A stretch of DNA of 64,000 bases from contig NZ_JH806632.1 in NCBI RefSeq assembly GCF_000295095.1, forward strand, positions 586,233-650,232, read 5' to 3'. Made by a program: the position numbers and the translations under genes. This DNA is from Actinomyces timonensis DSM 23838. Its GTDB lineage: Bacteria; Actinomycetota; Actinomycetes; Actinomycetales; Actinomycetaceae. The notes below the pieces were generated by a model. That model saw nothing but the letters and a program-made list of their open reading frames with translations. It searched no databases and was not told the origin of the DNA. This document shows, one piece after another, positions 52,216 to 63,122 of this stretch (position 1 is the stretch's first letter; each line of letters opens with the position of its first letter).

Positions 52216-52887
52216 TCAGCGGGCGGCGTCGCGGGCCTGGTGGACGGCGACGACGAGCTTGAGCCGCGAGGCCACCTGGAACTTCTTCATGAGGTGGGAG
52301 ACATGCGTTTTGACCGTCGCCTCGGAGATCACGAGGCGGGAGGCGATCTCCGCGTTCGAGTAGCCCTCGCACAGCAGGTCGAGCACCGCCTGCTCGGCGG
52401 CGGTGACGCCGGGCAGGGGCGGCGGGGCGGGCCGCATGTGGTGGGCGACGAGCCGGGAGGCGGTGGCCGGGGAGATCGTGGTGCCGCCGTCGGCCGCGGC
52501 GAGGACGGCCCTGATGATCTCCTCGGGGGCGCTGTCCTTGAGGAGGAAGCCGTTGGCGCTGGCGGACAGGGCGGTGAGCATGGCCTGGTCGTCGTCGAAG
52601 GAGGTCAGGACGACGACGGCGATGCCGGGGCGCTCCTGGCGGACCCGGCCGAGCAGTTCCAGGCCGTCCATGCCGGGCATGCGCACGTCGGTGAGGAGGA
52701 CGTCCACCGGGACGTCGCGCAGGAAGGCGAGGGCGTCGGCGGCGCGGGTGAAGGTGGAGGCGACCTCGATGCCCTCGTGGGTGGACAGGTAGGAGCGCAG
52801 GGCGGTGAGAACGAAGGGGTCGTCGTCGACGAGGGCGACTCGGACCACTGGGGAGCGGGGAGAGGCCTCCGGGGCGCGCGCGGTCAT
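52216..52887 (-). CDS. LuxR/NarL-family response regulator
   Basis: 223 residues. Receiver domain with acidic triad DDD at 21-23, phospho-acceptor D67 in LLTDVRMPG and K117 in GFLLKDSA; LuxR helix-turn-helix at about 160-215 (VTAAEQAVLDLLCEGYSNAE; ISEATVKTHVSHLMKKFQV). It is divergent from its histidine kinase, with 48 bp between the starts, and convergent with the ABC permease, so the three units form one module. Likely activates the exporter genes. Confidence 0.94.
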   Translation of the reverse strand: MTARAPEASPRSPVVRVALVDDDPFVLTALRSYLSTHEGIEVASTFTRAADALAFLRDVPVDVLLTDVRMPGMDGLELLGRVRQERPGIAVVVLTSFDDDQAMLTALSASANGFLLKDSAPEEIIRAVLAAADGGTTISPATASRLVAHHMRPAPPPLPGVTAAEQAVLDLLCEGYSNAEIASRLVISEATVKTHVSHLMKKFQVASRLKLVVAVHQARDAAR

Positions 52888-52935
52888 GGCAGGATGCTAA
52901 CGGCCTGTGAGCAGGCCGATGGGCAGGAGGAGCCG

Positions 52936-54264
52936 ATGAGCAGGACGGATGCGCGCAGCGGGGGCGCTGCGCGCCCCGCTGGCGAGGTGGGCGCGGCGCG
53001 CGCCGCGCGCGCGCTGGGAGGCGCGCGCGCCACTGCCGACGGAACACTGGCCGCCGCCCTGCGCCGCTTCCTCGCCCCCACGCGGCTGACCACCTGGGCG
53101 CCCAGACGGCGCACGCATCTGCTGTGCCTGGCCTGCGCGGGCCTGATCACGCTCGTCGAACTGGTGACTCTCTCTGGTCTCTCCAGCATCCCGGGCGGCC
53201 CGGGCCCTTGGCGCCCGCTCCTCGTGGTCGCCAGCGGCGTCGGCCTCGCGCTGGTCTCGCCCTGGCCCCTGCTGGGGTCAGCGCTCGCCCTGCTCTCGGT
53301 GGGCGTGGACTCCGCGGTTATCCCCGTCACCGTGTCGACGCTCGACCCGCTCCTCCCGCTCAAGGTGTGGCTGTGCGCCTCGGTCCTGGTCAGCAGGGGA
53401 TTCAACCGGGTGGTGGCCTACGGCATGGTGGTGATCGGCTCCTTGATGGCCGTCATCCCCGCGTGGCCGCGTCCCGGTGAGCCCTCGGCGCTGAGCCAGC
53501 ACGTCTACGCCGGCATTCTCGGGGCCGCCTGCCTGGTGGTCGCCGAGCTCCTGCGCCAGCCGCGCATGCAGGCCGAGGCCGCGTCCCAGCGCTATGAGGA
53601 GGACTTGGAGCGCCAGCGCCTCCTCGTCATCTCCGAGCTGCATGACACGGTGGTGCGCGACCTCACGCAGGCGGTCATGGTGGCTGAGCAGGCGCGCCTC
53701 GCACGGGGGCCCGGGGCGCCCATGGACCCCGAGCTGGCGGCGATGACGGCCTCGGTCCGCGCCGCCGTCGAGCAGCTGCGATCGAGCCTGAGGGCCCTGG
53801 GGTCGGCTGGGGGCGGCTCGGGGCTGGATGTTCTGGCCTCCTCGGCGCCGCGCCCGCTGGCCGAGGTGGTGGCCGATGCCAGGCGGCTCCTCGCGGCGCG
53901 CGGGATCGTCTTGGAGACGGCGGGGCTGGAAGCCTTGGAGGACTCGGCGCTCAGTCCGGGGCTGCGCCAGCAGTTGGCACGGGTGCTGGGCGAGTTGGTG
54001 GCCAATATGGCTAAGCACGCGGCGCCGGGGCCCGCGCGCCTCGTCGTCGAGCGCGATCGGCGGAGCCTGGAGGCGATGGCCTCCAACGCGGCGCTCCCCG
54101 CGGACGCGGCAGATGGCGGCGCTGGCGGGGCGATGGGCCCGGCGGTCTCCTCCGGCCTGGGGCTCGTGGGGGCGCGGCGGCGCGTGGAGGCCCTGGGCGG
54201 GACGCTGGACGTGTCCCGCACCCGGGATCGCTTCACCGCCGTCCTCTCCGTGCCGCTGGTGTAG
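52936..54264 (+). CDS. NarL-family sensor histidine kinase
   Basis: 442 residues: an Ala/Arg/Gly-rich cytoplasmic tail (about 1-55), five or so membrane helices (HLLCLACAGLITLVELVTL to AGILGAACLVVAELL) without a large external loop, then HisKA_3 box VISELHDTVVRDLTQ with His near 236, and an ATPase domain (LGELVANMAKHA; SSGLGLVGARRRVEALGG). The lack of an external sensor resembles intramembrane-sensing kinases that watch cell-wall antibiotics or their exporters. ATG at 52936 follows AGGAGG. Confidence 0.92.
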   Translation: MSRTDARSGGAARPAGEVGAARAARALGGARATADGTLAAALRRFLAPTRLTTWAPRRRTHLLCLACAGLITLVELVTLSGLSSIPGGPGPWRPLLVVASGVGLALVSPWPLLGSALALLSVGVDSAVIPVTVSTLDPLLPLKVWLCASVLVSRGFNRVVAYGMVVIGSLMAVIPAWPRPGEPSALSQHVYAGILGAACLVVAELLRQPRMQAEAASQRYEEDLERQRLLVISELHDTVVRDLTQAVMVAEQARLARGPGAPMDPELAAMTASVRAAVEQLRSSLRALGSAGGGSGLDVLASSAPRPLAEVVADARRLLAARGIVLETAGLEALEDSALSPGLRQQLARVLGELVANMAKHAAPGPARLVVERDRRSLEAMASNAALPADAADGGAGGAMGPAVSSGLGLVGARRRVEALGGTLDVSRTRDRFTAVLSVPLV

Positions 54265-54316
54265 ACGCGCCCTCAGCCCGCAGCCGCTACCTCGGCCCGC
54301 AGCCGCCGCCTCGGCC

Positions 54317-54360
54317 CGCCCTTGCGCCCTCAAACTGCGAGGATGAGGGCGCAAGGCGGG
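54317..54360. repeat. Dispersed palindromic element (orientation B)
   Basis: Arms CTTGCGCCCTC (54321-54331) and GAGGGCGCAAG (54345-54354 region) surround AAACTGCGAGGAT, the reverse complement of the core seen at 21303-21336. It lies between the kinase and folE stops, where a bidirectional terminator is expected. The remaining gap, 54265-54537, has no gene. Confidence 0.75.
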
Positions 54361-54537
54361 GGTGAGACAGCGGGACGGGGGGTGGGACGGTTTCTGCGGG
54401 CCGAGGGCGCAAGAGCGGCACCACGGGGCCTCCCCGCCAGTCAGGGCGCTTCGCAACAAGCCCTCAGCTCTATTGGAACTGGATAAAGCCGAGTAAGAAC
54501 ACTAACCCCTTCATCGGCAACGCGCGCGCCTACGCGA

Positions 54538-55106
54538 TCAGTGCCTCCCGCCCTGGATGAGGCTCATGGCCTCGGCGCGGGTGGCGGCGTTGCGCAGCTG
54601 GCCGCGCACGGCGGAGGTGACGGTGTTCGAGCCGGGCTTGCGCACACCCCGCATGGACATGCACAGGTGCTCGGCCTCGACGACGACGAGCACCCCGGAG
54701 CACTCCAGGCGCTCGACGAGCGCGTCGGCGATCTGGGCGGTCAGCCGCTCCTGGACCTGGGGGCGGCGCGCGTAGCCCTCGACGAGCCGCGCGAGCTTCG
54801 ACAGGCCGGTGACCCTCCCCAGCTCGCCGGGCAGGTAGGCCACGTGGGCGACGCCGTGGAAGGGCAGGAGGTGGTGCTCGCACACGGAGTACATGGGGAT
54901 GTCGCGCACGAGGACCATCTCGTGGTGGCCGACCTCGAAGACCCGCTCGACGTGCTTGCCCGGGTCCTCATCGAGGCCGGCGAAGAGCTCGGCGTAGGCG
55001 CGAGCCATCCTCTCGGGGGTGTCGCGCAGGCCCTCGCGGTCCGGGTCCTCGCCGACGGCGGCCAGGAGGTCGCGCACGGCGCGGCGCACGCCCTCGGCGT
55101 CGTAGG

Positions 55107-55110
<4 letters not shown>
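54538..55110 (-). CDS. folE: GTP cyclohydrolase I
   Basis: First enzyme of folate synthesis, converting GTP to dihydroneopterin triphosphate. 190 residues. Zinc and catalytic residues lie in [20 protein letters not shown] and [20 protein letters not shown]; the family region [20 protein letters not shown] and [15 protein letters not shown] are present. The ATG overlaps the ftsH stop (ATGA), so it is co-translated with ftsH. The rest of the fol genes start 5.9 kb away. Confidence 0.96.
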
Positions 55111-57236
<2,126 letters not shown>

Positions 57237-57851
57237 CGGCGGTGGGTCCCTTCGACGTACCCGAGTCGTCATTCTGGTCCGACGCTATCCCATGGGCGCG
57301 CGGATCACCTCACCCGGGGCGATCCCGTTCGCGCCGGGCGTGCGCGGGAAGCCGGAGGGAGGGGTGGGATGGGACAAGAGGGGGACGGGGCGGGCCGGGC
57401 CGGAGGTGTGGGCGGCGCGCGGGCGGCTTGCGGGCGATGACACGCTCAGGGCGGGGCCCGGCGTGCGAAACGTTGGAATGGCGCGGGCAGGGTGCGGGCC
57501 GTGAAGCCTCGTATGTGCATCGACGGGCCGTGTGCACACGGGAGCCCACGGGCGGGGAACGGGCCGACGTGATTCCAAGGAGAAGTCGGTCCCGCCGCGC
57601 GCCGAGCGTGCCGCTCGGCGCGCGGCGGGAGGAGGGCGCGAGCTGGCGGCGAATGCGCCTTCTGGCGCGCGGAGCCTGCTGACGAGTCGGGGGGCGACGA
57701 TAGCCGAGAGGTTCCGGATGTCTTAATGCACCTTCTGGCGCGTGGCGCCTTCTGCCCCCACCCCTCCGCCCCCCTGCTGACCAGGGTCGATGCGACGGAT
57801 CGCGCAGGCGGCACCCGGGTAGCGCGAACGCCGGGCCCTATGTCGACACAG
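57237..57851. other. Gene-poor gap upstream of ftsH with a perfect 18-bp-stem hairpin
   Basis: No convincing gene in 615 bp. It holds a perfect hairpin at 57591-57629 (arms CCCGCCGCGCGCCGAGCG and its complement, loop TGC), a 14-bp palindrome CCGTGTGCACACGG at about 57527-57540, and repeated CCTTCTGGCGCG near 57656 and 57730. The ftsH promoter must lie here, but I cannot place it securely. Confidence 0.5.
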
Positions 57852-58767
57852 GGAGGCTTATTCATAGGGGTGTTTAGGGTGTTTTGTTGGTAATAGCGTG
57901 TCGCTAAGCAGGGTCGCGGCTTGCTCTTGAGAGAATCTTTGGCGCTTAAGCCAATCCAACCAAGAAGCAAACCGCCATGACGAATAGTAGCACGAGAATC
58001 CCTCGGTGTGAGGTTATGGGCCTGTGCGAGGCCATTTTCGCCGAGAACCCCGATCTGCCGGTCTTCGGGGCGAGGGTGCTGGGGCTGTTCCTGTGCGTGC
58101 GCCTGACCCTGATCCTGGCTGCGGCACAACCTGCCCCAGGAGCTGCTCGCCGAGCTCTGCGGCGTCTGGCAGGCCACCGTCTTTCGCGTCATCAGCGCCT
58201 GCACGCCCCTGATTGCCGCATGCCTGAACGGCAGTGCTCCAACGGTGGAGGACCTGGATGCCACGGCCCAGCTGATCATCGACGGCGCCCTGCCTCAGTG
58301 CTGGTCCTGGAAGGACCACTGCGAGCTGTACTCCGGTGAGCACAAGACCACGGGGCTGAGCGTCCAGGTGGCCTGCGCCCTGTCAGGGGCCCTGGCCTGG
58401 GTGTCCGACCCCCAGGACGGATGCGCGCACGACGCTCAGGCCCTGCGCCGCGGCGGCCTGCTCGACGTGCCCGCCACCGACCTGCCCGACGGGGCGTCAC
58501 CACCCAGGCGTATTGGCGACAAGGGGCGCATCGGACTGGGCGTGATCACCCCGAGAAGAAAACCCGCGAGACTTCCCCCCCGCCCAGACGACAAGGCCTG
58601 CAACCGGGCCGTCAACCAGATTCGCCACAAGATCGAACGAGTCATCGCCAACATCAAGACCTGGAGAGTCCTGCGCACCGGCTGCAGAAGACCACCGGAA
58701 ACCTTCCCGGAAACCATCACCGCAGTCCTCGGACTCATATTCACCTACACCCTATGAATAAGCCTCC
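57852..58767 (+). mobile_element. IS5-like insertion sequence
   Basis: A 916-bp element bounded by perfect 18-bp inverted repeats: GGAGGCTTATTCATAGGG at 57852-57869 and its complement at 58750-58767. It carries one DDE transposase and is clearly lower in GC at its ends than its surroundings. No target-site duplication could be recognised, so one flank may have been deleted. It sits between ftsH and hpt, genes that are normally adjacent or nearly so. Confidence 0.88.
57977..58757 (+). pseudogene. IS5-family (DDE_Tnp_4-like) transposase in two frames
   Basis: An N-terminal helix-turn-helix part (ATG 57977, MTNSSTRIPRCEVMGLCEAI) shifts by one base at about 58110-58120 into LRHNLPQELLAELCGVWQAT and the catalytic domain. 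DDE residues are visible: AQLIIDGALPQCWSWKD, the Asp of DGCAHDAQAL, IGDKGRIGLGV, and the Glu of KIERVIANIKTWRVL. Deleting one base gives 259 residues, normal for the family. Related IS427-type elements use programmed frameshifting, but the shift seen is +1 and no slippery run is obvious, so decay or error is likelier. The stop lies in the right inverted repeat. Confidence 0.78.
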
Positions 58768-58932
58768 TTGGCTCCGGAAAGCTTCACATTGCCTTACGAC
58801 CCCAATATGATTCAGTGGGATGACTACACTCAGGAGTCATATGGATATAACCGTCACGACCGCGCGGCTACGGCGGCGGACAATACTTCCGCAACCAGCC
58901 CGGTCAGGCGGAGAGGGCCGCGCCGCCGATAG
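58768..58932 (+). pseudogene. Possible 3' remnant of a foreign gene cut by the IS element
   Basis: Immediately outside the right IS end a frame reads LAPESFTLPYDPNMIQWDDY and TQESYGYNRHDRAATAADNT, then stops at 58930-58932. Its Tyr/Asn/Asp content and low-GC codons differ from the host genes, suggesting an acquired gene whose 5' part was lost. Function unknown; it could be chance. The gap up to hpt has nothing else. Confidence 0.3.
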
Positions 58933-59025
58933 CCTCCCTGCCGAATCTCACGGCTCTTCGAGCCGCGTCACCATCGACCCTCGCCGTCGACGCCACCGGG
59001 CCGATGCCGCGAGGGTCTGTCTGCC

Positions 59026-59580
59026 TCAGCCCCCGTAGACCTCGGGGCGGAGGGTCGCGATGAAGGGAAGGTTGCGGTAGCTCTCGGCGTAGTCGAGGCC
59101 GTAGCCGACGACGAACTCGTTGGGGATGTCGAAGCCCACGTAGGTCACGTCGACCTCCACCTTCACCGCCTCCGGCTTGCGCAGGAGAGTCGCGATCCTC
59201 ACGCTCGCCGCACCCCGGGAGGTGAGGTTCCCCAGCAGCCAGGACAGGGTGAGCCCGGAGTCGATGATGTCCTCCACGATGAGCACGTGCCGGCCGGTCA
59301 GATCCGTGTCGAGATCCTTGAGGATGCGCACCACACCGGAGGACTTCGTGCCCGAGCCGTAGGACGAGACGGCCATCCAGTCCATCGGCGCGCTGCGGCG
59401 CAGGCGCCGCGACAGGTCCGCCATGACGTACACGGCGCCCTTGAGCACGCCCACGAGCAGCAGGTCCTTGCCCGTGTAGTCGGCGTCGATCTTCTCGGCC
59501 ATGTCATCCAGACGGCTCTCGATCTCCTCGCGCGAGATCAGCACCTGCTGGAGGTCGGTTCCCATGTCGGCAGCATCCAT
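59026..59580 (-). CDS. hpt: Hypoxanthine phosphoribosyltransferase
   Basis: Purine salvage enzyme that makes IMP or GMP from hypoxanthine or guanine and PRPP. 184 residues. The PRPP-binding motif is VLIVEDIIDSGLTL; the N-terminal LLVGVLKGAVYVMADLSRR and C-terminal YVGFDIPNEFVVGYGLDYAE are typical. ATG at 59578-59580 is chosen: GGAGG lies eight bases upstream, within the end of the preceding gene. An ATG at 59598 would add six residues. tilS would be expected between the zincin gene and hpt but is not present. Confidence 0.95.
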   Translation of the reverse strand: MDAADMGTDLQQVLISREEIESRLDDMAEKIDADYTGKDLLLVGVLKGAVYVMADLSRRLRRSAPMDWMAVSSYGSGTKSSGVVRILKDLDTDLTGRHVLIVEDIIDSGLTLSWLLGNLTSRGAASVRIATLLRKPEAVKVEVDVTYVGFDIPNEFVVGYGLDYAESYRNLPFIATLRPEVYGG

Positions 59581-59584
59581 GCCC

Positions 59585-60862
59585 TTATCCTCCCTCATTC
59601 ACGCCCGCTGCGCTTGACCCGCCCCCGACCCGCTCCAGCCAGGCCTCGGGGCTGGCCAGCTCGGCCGCCGTCGGCAGCGCCCACGGCGACGCCCAGGCCC
59701 GGTTGAGTCCCTCGTGGCCCGCGAGCGCGACGACGCCCCGCGCGAATCGCGCCGCTTGCGCGCCGTGGAGGAGCCGCCCGCGGGCCAGCGCAGCGAAGGG
59801 GCCCCTTCCACCGCCCTGTCCACTGGCCCGCTCGGGCGGCAGAGCGGCGTCGGCGTCGAGCACCGCCCGGAGCAGGTGCGCCGAGGGGATGCGGGCGGGG
59901 GTGACGCCGTCGAGGGCGGCCTGGGCATGGCCCTCCAGGAAGGCGAGAGTGGAGCGCAGCTCCGCCAGGCCCGCGACCTCGGCGATCCCCCTCGTCTCCC
60001 CCAGCCCAGCGGCGCCGGCGATCGCGGCGATCCGAGCCAGTCCCCCGCCCCCGGGCTGGGCCCCGACGACGGCGCCCAGTACCTCGCGCGCCCGCGCCAC
60101 GAGGTAATCGGCCAGCCAGGGCGCGGCGGCGAGCTGGACGGTATGAACGGTCTCGTGCATCGCCACCCAGGTGGCCAGGTCGGCGAGGTCGAGGCCGTGG
60201 CGGCGCTGGAGGGAGAGGACATTCGGGGCCACGAGGAGGAGGCGCGGGCGCGACCCCGGGGCGGCGGCACCAGTGGGATCGCCAGAAGCGGCGGTGACGC
60301 GGGTGTCGGTACCAGTGACACGGGTTTCGGCGTCAGCGTCGTCGTCGGTATCGGCGGGGGCGGCAGGATCGGCGCTGATCGTCGCGGCCGGAACCGCGGG
60401 CAGCACCTGCCCCAGCAATCGGGTGGAGAGCGCGCCGAGCGCCGCGCCCACCTCCCAGGCAGCGGCCGCGCGCGCCGCGCCACCAGCGGCAGGTGCGGGC
60501 ACGCCGTCGAGAAGGCGCTCCAGGAACCCAGCGGTGGCGCGCACGAGGCCCGCGCGGTCCACGACGAGCACCTGAACGGCGGCCGCCTCCCGGGCCGCCC
60601 GGCCAAGGCCCGTCATCTCGCCGACCCGCCCCGGGGCCTCCGCAGCGCCGCGCCGCAGGAGCTCCACCACGGCGCTGCGGGCGGCCCGGGGCACCCGCGG
60701 CCCAGCGGCAGGGATCACGGTCCGGGCGGCGGCCTCCACGCGGCTCCAGTCCACGAGGCCCCGCGCCGTCGACGGCTCGCCAGCGGCCCTGGGACTGCCA
60801 GCGCTCCTGAGCCCGCCGGCGGCCCCGGAGGCCTCGCGCCGCGCCCGCGGCCCAGGGGCCAT
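59585..60862 (-). CDS. DUF2342 zinc-dependent metalloprotease-like protein
   Basis: 425 residues. The zincin motif AMHETVHTVQLAAAPWLADY carries HExxH with a His-Glu-Thr-Val-His core. Flanking stretches VDWSRVEAAARTVIPA and LLLVAPNVLSLQRRHGLDLA match the DUF2342 (TIGR03624-like) family found between dacB and tilS/hpt in actinobacteria. Biological role is not established; earlier annotations tied the family to coenzyme F420. An Ala/Thr/Asp-rich insert (about residues 190-220) is specific to this protein. ATG overlaps the dacB stop (TGATG). Confidence 0.9.
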   Translation of the reverse strand: MAPGPRARREASGAAGGLRSAGSPRAAGEPSTARGLVDWSRVEAAARTVIPAAGPRVPRAARSAVVELLRRGAAEAPGRVGEMTGLGRAAREAAAVQVLVVDRAGLVRATAGFLERLLDGVPAPAAGGAARAAAAWEVGAALGALSTRLLGQVLPAVPAATISADPAAPADTDDDADAETRVTGTDTRVTAASGDPTGAAAPGSRPRLLLVAPNVLSLQRRHGLDLADLATWVAMHETVHTVQLAAAPWLADYLVARAREVLGAVVGAQPGGGGLARIAAIAGAAGLGETRGIAEVAGLAELRSTLAFLEGHAQAALDGVTPARIPSAHLLRAVLDADAALPPERASGQGGGRGPFAALARGRLLHGAQAARFARGVVALAGHEGLNRAWASPWALPTAAELASPEAWLERVGGGSSAAGVNEGG

Positions 60863-62262
60863 CAGCTGCCGGCCAGCTTCACCACGAAGTCCTCATCCAT
60901 CGCGGCGCGGGCGTTGCCCAGGCCCCCGGAGGCGAAGCCGTCGATGATGACGGAAAAGACGAGGAGGCGGCCGTTGGACGTCACCATGATCCCGGCGAGG
61001 GAGGACGTCTGGTCGAGCGATCCGGTCTTGGCGCGCACGGTCCCGGCGCCCGCCTGGGAGACGAGGCGGTCGTTGAGCGTGCCGTCAAGGGCGCCCACGG
61101 GGAGGTCGGCGATGAGGGTGCGCCCGGCCGTCCCGCCGTCGGGGCCCGCGGCCTTGAGGAGGATGGAGGTGAGCAGGCTGGCGGGGATCTTGTTGCCCTT
61201 GGCCAGGCCGGAGCAGTCAAGGAGGGTGACGCCGTCGACCGGGAACCCGTCGGCGGACAACTGCGCCTTGACCGCCTCGGCAGCGCCCGCGAAGGTGGTC
61301 GGCTTGCCCGCGGCGGCGGCGACGAGCCTGCCCTCGACCTCGGTCATCGTGTTGTCCGAGGCCTTGAGGGAGACGCTCAGGATGTCCGCCAGCGGCGCGG
61401 AGGAGACCGAGGCGAGGTCGGTGGCGCCGTCGGCGGCCTGCCCCCGGCTCACGCCCGAGACGGTGATGCCGGCCTCCTGGAGGTGCTTGGAGAAGGCCTG
61501 GGCGGCGTCGTTCGCGGGGTCCGCGGGGTAGGCGTGGGAGTCGTGGTAGGCGCTGACGTCGACCATGATCGGCTGGATCGGCGCGACGAAGGACTCGTTG
61601 CCGGCCTCCCAGTCGCTGGACCACTTCTGGTCCTCGGGGAAGAGGGTGTCATCGAGGGTGACCGCCACGGAGGTGATGCCCTGGGCCTTGAGGCTCTCAG
61701 CCGTGGAGCGGGCGAGGTCCCCCAGTCCCGCGCGCCCGACGACGGCGTTCGGGTCGCCCTTGTCATCAGCCATGAGGACATCCCCACTGCCGATGAGCGT
61801 GACGGTGGGTGATGAGGAAGAAGCGCCCGAGAGGACTGCGCGGGTGCTCAGGGTGTGGTCCGCGCCGAGGGTGCGCAGCGCCGCCCAGGCGGTGAGGAGC
61901 TTGTTCGTGGAGGCCGGGGTAAGGGGGGTGTCCTGGCTGGCGCCCGCGATCTGCTGCCCGGAGGCGACGTCGACGACGCTCACGGCGGTGGTGGCGCCGG
62001 CCACGCGGGAGTCCCCGGCCAGGGTGGAGGCGTAGCCGGCCACGGCGGAGCCGTCGGGCATGGGAGCGGAGGAGTCGTAGGGGGCGACGGTCGCGCCAGC
62101 GGCGCCGTCGAGGGAGGCGGCGGTGGGGAAGGCCGCCGGGCGGCCCGCGCCGGTGACGGTCAGGGGCCCGGGCACGATGTCGAGGGCGTCGGCGACGCCG
62201 TAGTAGCCGCCGACGACGAGGAGCGTCGCGGCGGTGAGGGCGGCGGTCGTGATGCGGCGCAC
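60862..62262 (-). CDS. dacB: D-alanyl-D-alanine carboxypeptidase / endopeptidase (peptidase S13)
   Basis: Penicillin-binding protein of the DacB class that trims peptidoglycan stem peptides. 466 residues: N-terminal signal anchor (ITTAALTAATLLVVGGYYG), then the active-site triad motifs SxxK (TPASTNKLLTAWA), SxN (LKASDNTMTEVEG) and KTG (RAKTGSLDQTSSLAGI). GTG at 62260-62262 is preferred because GGAGG lies four bases upstream and the anchor begins at once; ATG at 62355 would add 31 residues. Divergent from ppa. Confidence 0.93.
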   Translation of the reverse strand: MRRITTAALTAATLLVVGGYYGVADALDIVPGPLTVTGAGRPAAFPTAASLDGAAGATVAPYDSSAPMPDGSAVAGYASTLAGDSRVAGATTAVSVVDVASGQQIAGASQDTPLTPASTNKLLTAWAALRTLGADHTLSTRAVLSGASSSSPTVTLIGSGDVLMADDKGDPNAVVGRAGLGDLARSTAESLKAQGITSVAVTLDDTLFPEDQKWSSDWEAGNESFVAPIQPIMVDVSAYHDSHAYPADPANDAAQAFSKHLQEAGITVSGVSRGQAADGATDLASVSSAPLADILSVSLKASDNTMTEVEGRLVAAAAGKPTTFAGAAEAVKAQLSADGFPVDGVTLLDCSGLAKGNKIPASLLTSILLKAAGPDGGTAGRTLIADLPVGALDGTLNDRLVSQAGAGTVRAKTGSLDQTSSLAGIMVTSNGRLLVFSVIIDGFASGGLGNARAAMDEDFVVKLAGS

Positions 62263-62468
62263 GGCGCCTCCGATCTGTTGCCAGCTGGTGTGCTCGATCA
62301 GGCCGGCGCCAGGCAGTCCGCCGGGATGCGGACGGGAGACGCCGTCGTAGTCCACACTAGTGCCATCGTGGCCAGCCCTCCCAGAGCTGCGCCGCCCCGT
62401 CCGCAGCCGCGGGGAGTGCCGGTCTTGCCCGGGATTCCATCGGATCGCACGAGAGTCAGGAGCACAGC

Positions 62469-62960
62469 GTGGAGTTCGACGTCACCATCGAGATCCCCAA
62501 GGGGAACCGGAACAAGTACGAGATCGACCACGAGACCGGCCGCATCCGCCTCGACCGGATGCTCTTCACCTCCACCCGCTACCCGGACGACTACGGCTTC
62601 ATCGACGAGACCCTCGGCGAGGACGGCGACCCGCTCGACGCGCTCGTCCTCCTGGAGGAACCTACCTTCCCCGGCTGCGTCATCCGCTGCCGCGCACTGG
62701 GCATGTTCCGCATGCGCGACGAGAAGGGCGGCGATGACAAGGTCCTGTGCGTGCCCGCGGCGGACCAGCGTGCGTCCTGGCGCACGGATATCGAGGACGT
62801 CAGCGAGTTCCACCGTCTGGAGATCCAGCACTTCTTCGAGGTGTACAAGGATCTGGAGCCGGGCAAGAGCGTGGAGGGCGCCCACTGGGTGGGGCGAGAC
62901 GAGGCCGAGGCGGAGATCCGCCGCTCCTACGAGCGCGAGCAAGAGCACCGCGCCCACTGA
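62469..62960 (+). CDS. ppa: Inorganic pyrophosphatase, family I
   Basis: Hydrolyses pyrophosphate and so drives biosynthetic reactions. 163 residues. [20 protein letters not shown] at the N-terminus, the catalytic Asp cluster [14 protein letters not shown], and [20 protein letters not shown] are typical of the soluble bacterial enzyme. GTG start at 62469. Its placement divergent from dacB is standard in actinobacteria. Confidence 0.95.
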   Translation: MEFDVTIEIPKGNRNKYEIDHETGRIRLDRMLFTSTRYPDDYGFIDETLGEDGDPLDALVLLEEPTFPGCVIRCRALGMFRMRDEKGGDDKVLCVPAADQRASWRTDIEDVSEFHRLEIQHFFEVYKDLEPGKSVEGAHWVGRDEAEAEIRRSYEREQEHRAH

Positions 62961-63001
62961 GTGCTCCTCTGAGCGCCCACTAATTCGCCTCTCTTATCAC
63001 C

Positions 63002-63117
63002 GAGACCGGGCGATCAGCACCGCGAGACCGGGTGGTTTTCCACAGATCGGAATCTCGCCGTGCTGTTCGCCCGGTTTCGGCGTGCTGTTCGCCCGGTCTC
63101 GGTTATAGGGGAGGGCG
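63002..63117. repeat. Dispersed palindromic element, copy 2, in a convergent gap
   Basis: One direct copy beginning GAGACCGGGCGATCAGCACC (63002-63027) faces two inverted copies (63053-63078 and 63079-63100), followed by GGTTATAGGGGAGGG. This is the mirror arrangement of the element at 15474-15586 and again lies between convergent stops (ppa and the NlpC/P60 gene). Confidence 0.85.
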
Positions 63118-63122
63118 ATCGA

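Noticed and set aside
57977-58757. Programmed frameshift producing an active transposase
   Set aside because: The shift needed is +1, there is no evident slippery run or stimulatory structure, and two other genes in the window show similar single-base breaks, so decay or sequencing error is likelier.
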